Program-made: the position numbers and the translations under genes
Notes under the pieces: model-generated
What the model was told of the DNA's origin: nothing
The model's database searches: none
The model's input: only the letters and a program-made list of their open reading frames with translations
Shown here: in pieces, positions 1 through 5,933 of the stretch
Layout of the letters: every line of letters starts with the position of its first letter
Numbering within the stretch: the stretch's first letter is position 1
Origin: an uncultured Bacillota bacterium
GTDB taxonomy: Bacteria; Bacillota; Clostridia; Peptostreptococcales; Anaerovoracaceae
Length of the DNA stretch: 6,196 nucleotides
Direction: 5' to 3'
Assembly: GCA_946408315.1 (NCBI GenBank)
Contig: CAMJRV010000153.1
Span: forward strand, 1 to 6,196

Positions 1-1
1 C

Positions 2-430
2 GACAAGATCAAGACTGCTATGGCCCAGGTTGAGGAGACAGGTTACGGTATCGTGCAGCCGAAGCTGTCGGAAATGGTTCTTGAGGAACCGGAAATATTC
101 AAGCATGGCAACAAGTTCGGCGTGAGGCTGAAGGCGAAAGCACCATCCCTCCACCTGATCAAAACCGACATCACGACGGAGGTTTCCCCGGTGGTAGGGA
201 GCGAGAAGCAGAGCGAAGACCTCATCCGGTATCTGTTGACGGAGTTTGAAAACAATCCTTCCCGGATTTGGGAGACGAATCTCTTCGGAAAATCCCTCTA
301 TGAGATGGTGACGGAGCAGATGGAAAGCAAGCTGACGAACGTACCCGAGAATGCGCGGCTGAAGATTCAGGGCGCTCTTCAGAAAATATCCGACGAGGGC
401 AAGGAATATCTGATCTGTATCGTGTTTTAA
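2..430 (+). CDS. spoIVA: Stage IV sporulation protein A, C-terminal part (5' end outside window)
   Basis: SpoIVA is an ATPase that polymerises on the outer forespore membrane in the mother cell and forms the base on which the spore coat is built. The reading frame is open from base 2 with no stop, so the gene enters from the left; the ATG at 20 is an internal methionine, not the start. About 142 residues are visible, compared with roughly 490 in the full Bacillus subtilis protein, so the N-terminal GTPase-like ATPase domain is missing from view. The visible part matches the conserved middle/C-terminal region by eye: YGIVQPKLSEM, then a stretch around SEKQSEDLIRYLLTEFENNP, then IWETNLFGKSL, MPENAR-like VPENARLKIQ and a hydrophobic end ICIVF. 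In B. subtilis this tail contributes to SpoVM and coat-protein contacts. The gene is followed by a terminator 40 bases downstream. Expression is expected in the mother cell under sigma-E, but the promoter lies outside the window. Confidence 0.96.
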   Translation, partial: DKIKTAMAQVEETGYGIVQPKLSEMVLEEPEIFKHGNKFGVRLKAKAPSLHLIKTDITTEVSPVVGSEKQSEDLIRYLLTEFENNPSRIWETNLFGKSLYEMVTEQMESKLTNVPENARLKIQGALQKISDEGKEYLICIVF

Positions 431-470
431 ATGTTTGAGAGCGACCATTCATATTAATTGAAAAAATAAG

Positions 471-513
471 AAAACCCCTATCTGCTGTTTTCACAAGCAG
501 ATGGGGTTTTTTT
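471..513 (+). terminator. Rho-independent terminator of spoIVA, probably bidirectional
   Basis: The 5' arm at 471-486 pairs with the 3' arm at 496-510. There is one bulged T (479) and a nine-base loop, and the stem includes CCCC/GGGG and TCTGCT/AGCAGA blocks. It runs into a T tract at 507-513. On the opposite strand the same hairpin is followed by an A/T-rich run (complement of 461-474), so it can also stop leftward transcripts arriving from the ABC transporter operon. It lies five bases beyond the stop codon of the AraC-like remnant (518-520), which fits a shared terminator between two originally convergent genes. Confidence 0.9.
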
Positions 514-517
514 GCAC

Positions 518-674
518 TTAAAAGCTGTGAGTTTGATTTGCTTTTCGATATTCGCTGGGGGTTATTCCTGTTTTGCTTGAAATGAGGCGTCTTTTCTAAA
601 TGTGCTGCGTGCGAGGATCGTGCAGGTATCAAAAACCCGTACCTAATCAAAGACGCAGTAGAACAGTCATCGAA
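518..674 (-). pseudogene. Remnant of an AraC-family transcriptional regulator (C-terminal end only)
   Basis: On the minus strand, 595 down to 518 reads KRRLISSKTGITPSEYRKAN and a few more residues, then TAA. This matches the end of AraC-family DNA-binding domains, where the second helix-turn-helix is followed by RLFKKxTGxTPSEYRK. Upstream, in a different frame (674-660), the residues FDDCS resemble the FxDxSYF motif that normally lies just before this in the same helix-turn-helix. Between the two blocks the frame is broken, with a TAG at 596-598, and there is more DNA than the roughly 24 bases expected. The rest of the regulator (about 250 residues in typical members) is absent, because the 3' end of the ABC ATPase gene begins at once. 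A terminator follows the stop by five bases, which supports a former real gene end. The TPSEYRK part is fairly convincing and the FDDCS part is weaker. Confidence 0.55.
587..656. repeat. 70-bp segment bounded by an 8-bp perfect inverted repeat
   Basis: GCGTCTTT at 587-594 is the exact reverse complement of AAAGACGC at 649-656. A shorter nested inverted repeat lies inside (AGGTA 624-628, TACCT 640-644). The segment falls at the point where the two blocks of the AraC-like remnant are separated and out of frame, so it could be a small insertion. It could equally be a chance hairpin in decayed sequence. It has no recognisable coding content and no visible target-site duplication. Confidence 0.35.
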
Positions 675-688
675 CGCAACTGTCATTT

Positions 689-1708
689 TCATCTGGGAAG
701 AAGAATGATTTTTTCCTGATCAAGCTGGACGGAAACCAGGTCACCTACCTTAAACATACAGGGAGATGGTACCGACGTGTTCAAGACCAAGCCGTTCGTC
801 TGATCTTTGAGGCTGATTCCGTAATCTTCACCCCGATAGCTGATTTCCGTTACCTGAAAATCTCTCTTTCCATCCCAGGGGCCTATCCTTACGGCTCCCG
901 GACGAAGGACAGCCTGATATGGACCATCCGGCATTTCGGTGCGGAAAGCGGCGATATCGCACGTAAACGCATGATCTGTTACCGTCCCGTCGATATATGC
1001 GTTTTCGCTGAAAAAGTCGGCCACTTCACGGCTGGCCGGGGCGTGATAGATTCTTTCTGGCGTATCGTATTGCAGGATTTTTCCACTCTTCATCAATGCG
1101 ATCCTGTCGGACATGCAGAGTGCTTCCTGTCGGTCGTGGGTTACCAGTATGGTAGTGATCCGGTATTCCTTTTGCAGCTTCAGGACAAGCTTTCTCATAT
1201 CCTGTCTCAAATTCTCATCCAGGCTGGAAAATGGCTCGTCCAGCAGCAGGACGTTCGGCTTTGCAGCCAGAGCTCTTGCCAGGGCGACTCTCTGAAGCTG
1301 ACCTCCAGACATTTCGTTTATCTTTCGTTCTCCATAGCCCTCCAGTTGGACCTTTTCCAGAAGTTCGACCGCAGTCTTCCGACATTGCTCTTTGGAAACC
1401 CCGCGCATTTTCAGGGGAAACGAGATATTGTCCGCCACCGTCATATGGGGAAAGAGGCGGAGATCCTGGAATACGATGACGGTTCCTCTCCTGTGGGGAG
1501 GCAGATTGTCCGCGCAGCTCCCGTTTAAGAATACCGAACCGCCGGATGGGGTGATGATCCCGGCTATGGTTTTCAGCAAGGTACTTTTCCCGCAGCCGGA
1601 AGCGCCTAACAACGAGATGATAGCGCCATCTTCGATTGTCAGGTCGATGGATTTCAAAATTTCCTCACCGGAAAGCGTAACCGATATGTCTTTTAAAGAA
1701 AGCTCCAT
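689..1708 (-). CDS. ABC transporter ATP-binding protein (PotA/FbpC-type importer ATPase)
   Basis: This 339-residue cytoplasmic subunit powers the importer encoded just upstream. All nucleotide-binding motifs are intact: Walker A GASGCGKST (35-43), Q-loop Gln81 in FQDLRLFPH, signature MSGGQ (133-137), Walker B LLLDEP (154-159), D-loop SSLD (161-164) and switch His191. The nucleotide-binding domain covers about residues 1-235. A C-terminal extension of about 100 residues (VLRPGAVRIG through the end) looks like the TOBE-type regulatory domain of the polyamine, iron and sulfate importer group. E. coli YnjD is shorter, as I recall it, and lacks this extension, so this is not a simple YnjD copy. 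The start ATG is preceded by GGGAG (complement of 1716-1720) at seven bases. It is the last intact gene of the leftward operon, 53 bases after the second permease gene. Its TGA overlaps an ATG (ATGA, 689-692) that leads only into decayed sequence. Confidence 0.95.
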   Translation of the reverse strand: MELSLKDISVTLSGEEILKSIDLTIEDGAIISLLGASGCGKSTLLKTIAGIITPSGGSVFLNGSCADNLPPHRRGTVIVFQDLRLFPHMTVADNISFPLKMRGVSKEQCRKTAVELLEKVQLEGYGERKINEMSGGQLQRVALARALAAKPNVLLLDEPFSSLDENLRQDMRKLVLKLQKEYRITTILVTHDRQEALCMSDRIALMKSGKILQYDTPERIYHAPASREVADFFSENAYIDGTVTDHAFTCDIAAFRTEMPDGPYQAVLRPGAVRIGPWDGKRDFQVTEISYRGEDYGISLKDQTNGLVLNTSVPSPCMFKVGDLVSVQLDQEKIILLPR

Positions 1709-1761
1709 AAAAATTCTCCCTTGAAAAATTACGAATCTAAAATTTGTAAAGCCCCATCGTA

Positions 1762-2565
1762 TTAAATTCCGCTCAGTCGGGCCGTATATTTTCTGACCAA
1801 AATCTCCAGCAGTACAAAGACCAGCAGGGTTGACAGAACGAACACCGACGCATAGGCTGCGGCAATGGTCCGGTCTCCTCCCTGAATGAAGGGAACCATC
1901 ACGACGGAAAGGGTTTTTACCTTTCCGCCTCCGATCATCAGGGTCAGAAAATACTGGCTGAAGGATATGATATAGGCCATGCTGGCAGAGGAGATCATGC
2001 CGGGCATGATGAGGGGCAGAGTGACGTGATAAAAGGAACGGGCGGGAGATACCCCCAGTACCTGTCCCTGAACCTCCAGACTGTTCCCGATCATGGCGGT
2101 GACGTCTGTCATGATATTGATCGTATAGGGGAGCGCATAGATCAGATGGACCAGAATGACTCCCAAAACGGTATCCGCAAGACCGAGGTAGATGAAGACG
2201 ACGTGGACTCCCATGGCGAAGGCCGTACCCGGCACGATGATGGGCAATACGGTGGCAAAGGAAATCAGCTCTTTTCCCCTGAAATCATAAAACACCAGCG
2301 CCCTTGCGGTCATCATGCCGATGACCGCCGCCAGCACCGCTACGGTCAGAGACAGGGCGATGCTTGAAGTCAGCACGGGAAGAACGTTTGTCGCCCCGGA
2401 AAACAATTCTTCCATGCCACGCAGTGTAAAGTTTTCCGGCAGAAGCCCGGGCCAGGGCCAACGCCCAACGAAGCTCCAAAAGGGCAGGACGAGCAGCGGC
2501 ACGAGGATGGAGAGGACTGCCGTATATGCGACGATATTCAGGATTCTGTGTTTTTTGCGATCCAT
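1762..2565 (-). CDS. ABC transporter permease, second membrane subunit (PotC/YnjC C-half type)
   Basis: This inner-membrane subunit of the importer has about 267 residues. Six hydrophobic segments can be seen, at roughly residues 10-33, 63-88, 100-127, 131-151, 188-213 and 233-257. The cytoplasmic coupling (EAA-like) loop reads EVQGQVLGVSPARSF and continues into VTLPLIMPG at about 164-189; the canonical EAA is degenerate (EVQ), but the conserved Gly and the LPLIMPG end are present. I chose the start at 2563-2565 (MDRKKHRIL). It is preceded by AAGAGGGTG (complement of 2575-2583), leaves a 19-base gap from the upstream permease gene, and puts basic residues directly before the first membrane segment. 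An alternative ATG at 2614-2616 would add 17 residues overlapping the upstream gene, but has no ribosome binding site. The pair of separate permeases corresponds to the two halves of the fused E. coli YnjC. Confidence 0.93.
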   Translation of the reverse strand: MDRKKHRILNIVAYTAVLSILVPLLVLPFWSFVGRWPWPGLLPENFTLRGMEELFSGATNVLPVLTSSIALSLTVAVLAAVIGMMTARALVFYDFRGKELISFATVLPIIVPGTAFAMGVHVVFIYLGLADTVLGVILVHLIYALPYTINIMTDVTAMIGNSLEVQGQVLGVSPARSFYHVTLPLIMPGMISSASMAYIISFSQYFLTLMIGGGKVKTLSVVMVPFIQGGDRTIAAAYASVFVLSTLLVFVLLEILVRKYTARLSGI

Positions 2566-2574
2566 TTTGCTTGT

Positions 2575-2583
2575 CACCCTCTT
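2575..2583 (-). promoter_or_regulatory. Ribosome binding site supporting the shorter second-permease start
   Basis: AAGAGGGTG on the minus strand lies nine bases before the ATG at 2563-2565, in the short gap after the first permease's TAG. No comparable site precedes the longer alternative start at 2614-2616. Confidence 0.65.
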
Positions 2584-2584
2584 T

Positions 2585-3457
2585 CTATGATCCGAAGCGA
2601 TTGCCGCCCTTGTCATAAGTTCGGCGGGATAACCAATAATAAACGGCCGATATTGCCAAAGTAATCAAAAGCATCACGCCGTTCATCGCCATGGCATAAG
2701 CCCGGTGGCGAAGGTCGGGATTGATATATTCGATATAAGCCTGAACGGGCAGCGCCTTGGGAATGGTGGCTCCCAGGAGGAATGGCAGCTCGTATGCGCC
2801 GAAAGAAAAGGCGAAGATAATCAGAAACGCCTTGTTTACAGCCGGCATGCATAGCGGCAGGGTAATGTGGAGAAATGATTTGATCCCCGGTGCGCCCAGA
2901 TTTTCTGCCGCTTCTCCCAGTGTAGCGTTGATGGAGGACATCAGCGCCAGTACGAAATAGGCGACAAAAGGAATTTCCTTCCACAGATAGGCCATGATGA
3001 TGCCGATATTGTTCGTCGTGAATAAAATGGCCGGAAAATCTGCTTGAGAGCCGAGGGTTCCCATATGAAAAAGGATGCGCGCCAAAAGACCGTTCTGAGA
3101 AAAAAACATGATGATGAAAAGCGCGGCTATGGTGTGGGGAACGAGAATGGGAATCCTGACGATCTGGAGCACCTTATTCCTGACTCTGCCGTTTGCGGTG
3201 AGCGCAGCGCATAACACGACTCCAAAGACAGCCGCCAGCACAGAAGACACGGCTGCGATGACCAGGCTCACCTTGACGGAAGCAAATAAGGCAGGTTCGT
3301 TAAAAACCTGCCGGTAATATTTCAATGTGATCTCCTTCATATTGAAAGCGGGGATATATCCCAGGCTCTGGACCAGCGCATTGCCGACCCCGAGCAGAAA
3401 GAGCAATCCCAACAGAATAAGGGGAGATAATAGAAGATAGGGCTGCCATTTTTTCAT
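2585..3457 (-). CDS. ABC transporter permease, first membrane subunit (PotB/YnjC N-half type)
   Basis: This 290-residue inner-membrane protein pairs with the next gene's product to form the translocation channel. It begins with MKKWQPYLLLSPLILLGLL, a short basic end followed by the first membrane segment. Further hydrophobic segments follow at about 58-85, 101-120, 150-172, 200-226 and 256-277. The coupling loop to the ATPase is canonical: GEAAENLGAPGIKSF continuing into ITLPLCMPAV (about 181-206). A stop codon lies only two codons upstream of the ATG in frame (TAA CTT GGT ATG), so the start cannot be further upstream. No clear Shine-Dalgarno sequence precedes it, and 89 bases separate it from the binding-protein gene, so expression may be lower than that of the lipoprotein. 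The stop TAG lies 19 bases before the preferred start of the second permease, as expected for a cotranscribed pair. Confidence 0.93.
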   Translation of the reverse strand: MKKWQPYLLLSPLILLGLLFLLGVGNALVQSLGYIPAFNMKEITLKYYRQVFNEPALFASVKVSLVIAAVSSVLAAVFGVVLCAALTANGRVRNKVLQIVRIPILVPHTIAALFIIMFFSQNGLLARILFHMGTLGSQADFPAILFTTNNIGIIMAYLWKEIPFVAYFVLALMSSINATLGEAAENLGAPGIKSFLHITLPLCMPAVNKAFLIIFAFSFGAYELPFLLGATIPKALPVQAYIEYINPDLRHRAYAMAMNGVMLLITLAISAVYYWLSRRTYDKGGNRFGS

Positions 3458-3546
3458 ACCAAGTTACCGTATAAGTGTTTCTCAGACATCCACCGGGGGC
3501 TCGCCGCAGAAACCGTGAAACCTATCGCCGTTCTGGAGATAAGTTC

Positions 3547-4791
3547 TTATTTTCCCACAACCTCTTCCTGCCAGATTTCTTCAATGACAGGAACCAGATT
3601 TGCGGGCATCTCGGGAACACGTTTTTCCAGAAGCTCGTCCTGTGAAAGTGCGCCTTTGCCGACATCCACATTGTCAAACAGAGCTTTTTCTGCATCCGAC
3701 AGTTTGCTATAATCCACGATCGGCAGGGTCTTCAGGTTTGAAAACTGGGTGGCCTGCATTTCCGCAGAGATGACTTCATTGATGGCGACCATGGCTGCCG
3801 CTTTGTGGGGAGCATTGGCTGCGATGGCAATATAGCTCGTATTTCCGATCATGCCGCTGTCAAAGAGAAATGACCGGGCAGTAGCCGGATAAATACCCTT
3901 CTCGATGTTCACCGTTACGGAATAGGGAGCATAGCTCATATTCAGGTACAGTTCACCGTCTGCGAACATGTTGTTCACCTCGGTGGAAGAGGACGGGAAT
4001 GTCTTTCCCTGATTCCATAAATAAGGATTCAAGCTTCTCAGATATTCGAGGGCCGGTTCAATCGCAGCCTTCACCGTAGCCTTGTCGGCCTTCATGTCCA
4101 TAAACTGTTCATATCCGACGATATCATAGATGACGTTTCTGACAAAGGCGCTGCCCGTAAAGTCAGGCAGAGCGGGATAGGTTACCTTTCCGGGATATTT
4201 CTTCACGTATTCCAGGAGTTCAGCGGTATTTTTAGGCGTTTCCGGCGTCTTTGCGCTGTCGTTGATCAAAACCATCTGAGCTTTCCCGTAGGGAGCCTCA
4301 TAGCCCTCTATGGGGTAGCCGAAATCCTTCTGATTTTCCGGGTCGTCTGCGTTGATGTATTTCTGATAGTTGGGTAATTGTTCGGCGAACGGTCCAAACA
4401 GCAGGCCGTTTTCCTTGGCCGAATAGAAATTCTCACCGTTGATCCAGATCATATCGATAGAGCCGTCCTTGCCTCCGGCCTGCTTTTCGCCGGAGAGTTT
4501 GGCCAGAATCTGATCAATATCCATCGGGACACGCTCCAACGTAACGTCGTACTTTTCTTTCAGGGCAGGGGCTACCACGGTATCGATCCATTTGTTGCGT
4601 TCCTCGTCTCCGCCCCAGCCATAGAAGCTGACGGTTGATCCTTTGGCCTGCTCCAGAATGACGCTGTAGTCTGCGTTGGCGTCAAACTGTCCTTCTTCTT
4701 TCGCCGCCTGATCCTGGCCGCCGCCGCAGCCCGTCAGCGCGAATGTGGAAAATACGGCTATTATGAGAAATAAAATCAATTTTTTCTTCAT
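3547..4791 (-). CDS. ynjB: YnjB-family ABC transporter substrate-binding lipoprotein
   Basis: This 414-residue extracytoplasmic receptor captures the ligand for the importer. The N-terminus is a lipoprotein signal: MKKK, a hydrophobic core, and lipobox LTGC (19-22), with Cys22 as the lipid anchor and a flexible Gly/Gln-rich linker after it. By eye the mature part matches the YnjB family (COG4134) rather than generic polyamine or iron receptors: SIDMIWINGENF (111-122), GLLFGP (129-134), YPALPDFTGSAF (205-216), NPYLWNQGKTFP (255-266), and IGNTSYIAI followed by APHKAAAMVAIN (315-338). The many aromatic residues near these motifs would suit a ring-containing ligand, but that is inference. The ligand of this family is, to my knowledge, not established. 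GAGGTA (complement of 4797-4802) sits five bases before the ATG. The gene lies 53 bases after the radical SAM gene and before both permeases, the usual order for a binding-protein-dependent importer. Confidence 0.93.
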   Translation of the reverse strand: MKKKLILFLIIAVFSTFALTGCGGGQDQAAKEEGQFDANADYSVILEQAKGSTVSFYGWGGDEERNKWIDTVVAPALKEKYDVTLERVPMDIDQILAKLSGEKQAGGKDGSIDMIWINGENFYSAKENGLLFGPFAEQLPNYQKYINADDPENQKDFGYPIEGYEAPYGKAQMVLINDSAKTPETPKNTAELLEYVKKYPGKVTYPALPDFTGSAFVRNVIYDIVGYEQFMDMKADKATVKAAIEPALEYLRSLNPYLWNQGKTFPSSSTEVNNMFADGELYLNMSYAPYSVTVNIEKGIYPATARSFLFDSGMIGNTSYIAIAANAPHKAAAMVAINEVISAEMQATQFSNLKTLPIVDYSKLSDAEKALFDNVDVGKGALSQDELLEKRVPEMPANLVPVIEEIWQEEVVGK

Positions 4792-4844
4792 AGTGCTACC
4801 TCATTTCGTCTTTCTATTATTTCAAGAGCTTCGTCCAAACTCCT

Positions 4845-5897
4845 TCAATCAAGGGAATCCGTTTCGATCAGATAGTTCAGATCCAATGGAATTTTACTCT
4901 CATCGCCTTTTCGGATATTAGTAAAGCCGCACTCAAACAGCATCTTCCGGCACCGGGCCATATCCATACCTCTGTTTTTTGCAGTATCGGACTGGCAGTC
5001 CCGCGGATTAGCGCCGCTCTCGGCTGTGACAATATTGGCGCCGGCCGCATAGCTCAACGTATTGGGCTCATGTACTCCCATGTACGCCATCGTCGGTACC
5101 GTTATGGAGCAAAGGGAGATCACTGCTACGATATGAGCCAGACGCAGCTCGCTGATCTGACCGTACCGGGCAAGGGGAGAACCGGGAACCGCAACCCTGC
5201 GCATTGCCGCATGCTGGGTAATTCCCATTTCGATACCGATGAAGATATTATCCACCAGCTGATCCACCGTATGCTCCGGGCCAATGGGCTCACAGCAGGT
5301 ATATAGCTCAAGCCCCGCGTCAAGCGCATTGCGCATCGTCTGGAGACGGTCCTGGGGGTCAAGCTTTGTGTCGATGCCCTCGCCGATCCGGCAGACGTGA
5401 TATACGCCGGTCACTCCGATTTTTTTCATTTCTTTAAAGGCGTCCAGTCCCGTGTCTCCTACGTTGGCCCATATCTGAGTCGTCTCCGGCACCAACTTTT
5501 TAGCGCTTTCGATGGTTTGCAGGTAACGTTCCAGATCGTAGGTGTGCATCGTCATGAGATAGAGGGCGTAGAGGTCGTCGTATTTACAGAAATCCGCGAT
5601 CTTCTGCCGCAGCTCATCTTCACCGAGATGGCTCGATTCAAAATTTGTGTGGTCTTCCCCAAAGGTGCAGAATTTGCAGCCGCCGGGACAGGGGGTTACA
5701 TCTACTCCGATTTGACCGATTATGATCGCGGAATTGTCATTTTTCTCCCGGATGATGCTGGCGGCCGCTGCCCGCAGAACTCCGGACTCAAAGCTCTTTT
5801 CATCGATGGAAAGGAGATATTTGCAGTCCTGCCTGTCCAGGGGGACATGACACCAGGCTTTCTCCAATATTTTTTCTAATTGGGACGTGATCTTCAT
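4845..5897 (-). CDS. BioB-like radical SAM enzyme, candidate queuine-lyase (QueL)-type
   Basis: This is a radical S-adenosylmethionine enzyme of 350 residues in the biotin synthase-like group. The cluster motif CPGGCKFC (Cys70, Cys74, Cys77; CX3CX2C) would hold the [4Fe-4S] centre that makes the 5'-deoxyadenosyl radical. Later landmarks fit the (beta/alpha) barrel: YLMTMHTYDLERY, QIWANVGD, YHVCRIGEGIDT, CCEPIGPEHT (201-210), RRVAVPGSP, and a C-terminal SGANPRD (294-300) like that of other BioB relatives. It is unlikely to make biotin. Where BioB has [2Fe-2S] ligands Cys128 and Cys188, my by-eye alignment places Trp143 and Tyr199, although the adjacent Cys201-Cys202 pair is unusual. I chose ATG 5895-5897 because GGAGG (complement of 5903-5907) lies five bases before it; the ATG at 5910-5912 has no such site. 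The gene follows a nucleoside hydrolase-like gene by 36 bases, the pairing known from queuosine salvage (QueK/QueL), so queuine cleavage is the leading but unproven role. Confidence 0.88.
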   Translation of the reverse strand: MKITSQLEKILEKAWCHVPLDRQDCKYLLSIDEKSFESGVLRAAAASIIREKNDNSAIIIGQIGVDVTPCPGGCKFCTFGEDHTNFESSHLGEDELRQKIADFCKYDDLYALYLMTMHTYDLERYLQTIESAKKLVPETTQIWANVGDTGLDAFKEMKKIGVTGVYHVCRIGEGIDTKLDPQDRLQTMRNALDAGLELYTCCEPIGPEHTVDQLVDNIFIGIEMGITQHAAMRRVAVPGSPLARYGQISELRLAHIVAVISLCSITVPTMAYMGVHEPNTLSYAAGANIVTAESGANPRDCQSDTAKNRGMDMARCRKMLFECGFTNIRKGDESKIPLDLNYLIETDSLD

Positions 5898-5902
5898 TTT
5901 TT

Positions 5903-5907
5903 CCTCC
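5903..5907 (-). promoter_or_regulatory. Ribosome binding site that decides the radical SAM start
   Basis: GGAGG on the minus strand lies five bases upstream of the ATG at 5895-5897. It overlaps the coding frame that would open from the ATG at 5910-5912, so the downstream ATG is the more likely start. Confidence 0.8.
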
Positions 5908-5933
5908 AACATTCAGGTTTGAGAGTCTGGATT

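Noticed and set aside
222..692. Open reading frame of 156 residues on the minus strand overlapping the spoIVA end
   Set aside because: It runs through the spoIVA terminator and antisense into spoIVA. Only its first residues (FDDCS) look like a regulator fragment, and the better AraC match is in another frame. It is not a gene as it stands.
971..1528. Long plus-strand open frame opposite the ABC ATPase gene
   Set aside because: It is antisense to an ATPase with every motif intact, has no recognisable protein features, and is a shadow of the real gene.
1729..1749. Inverted repeat TTACGAAT/ATTTGTAA in the gap before the ATPase gene
   Set aside because: It is short and A/T-rich with a mismatch on the transcribed strand and no T tract after it, so it is too weak to call an operator or terminator.
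2566..2616. Longer start for the second permease (17 extra residues from ATG 2614-2616)
   Set aside because: It overlaps the end of the upstream permease and has no ribosome binding site; the ATG at 2563-2565 has one.
689..4791. Polyamine or iron importer, as the ATPase and permease type might suggest
   Set aside because: The receptor's motifs are YnjB-type, not PotD or FbpA, and the gene context points to nucleoside-like chemistry. It is not strictly excluded.
4792..4844. Possible riboswitch or internal promoter between the radical SAM and lipoprotein genes
   Set aside because: The 53-base gap is too short for most riboswitches, and I saw no preQ1-type hairpin with an A-rich tail or a clear -35/-10 pair. 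Any regulatory leader is more likely upstream of the first gene, outside the window.
5397..5879. Plus-strand open frame of 160 residues opposite the radical SAM gene
   Set aside because: It is antisense to a gene with clear catalytic motifs, and I see no domain or plausible ribosome binding site in it.
4845..5897. Calling the radical SAM gene bioB (biotin synthase)
   Set aside because: Equivalents of BioB Cys128 and Cys188 are missing by eye, and no other biotin gene is nearby.
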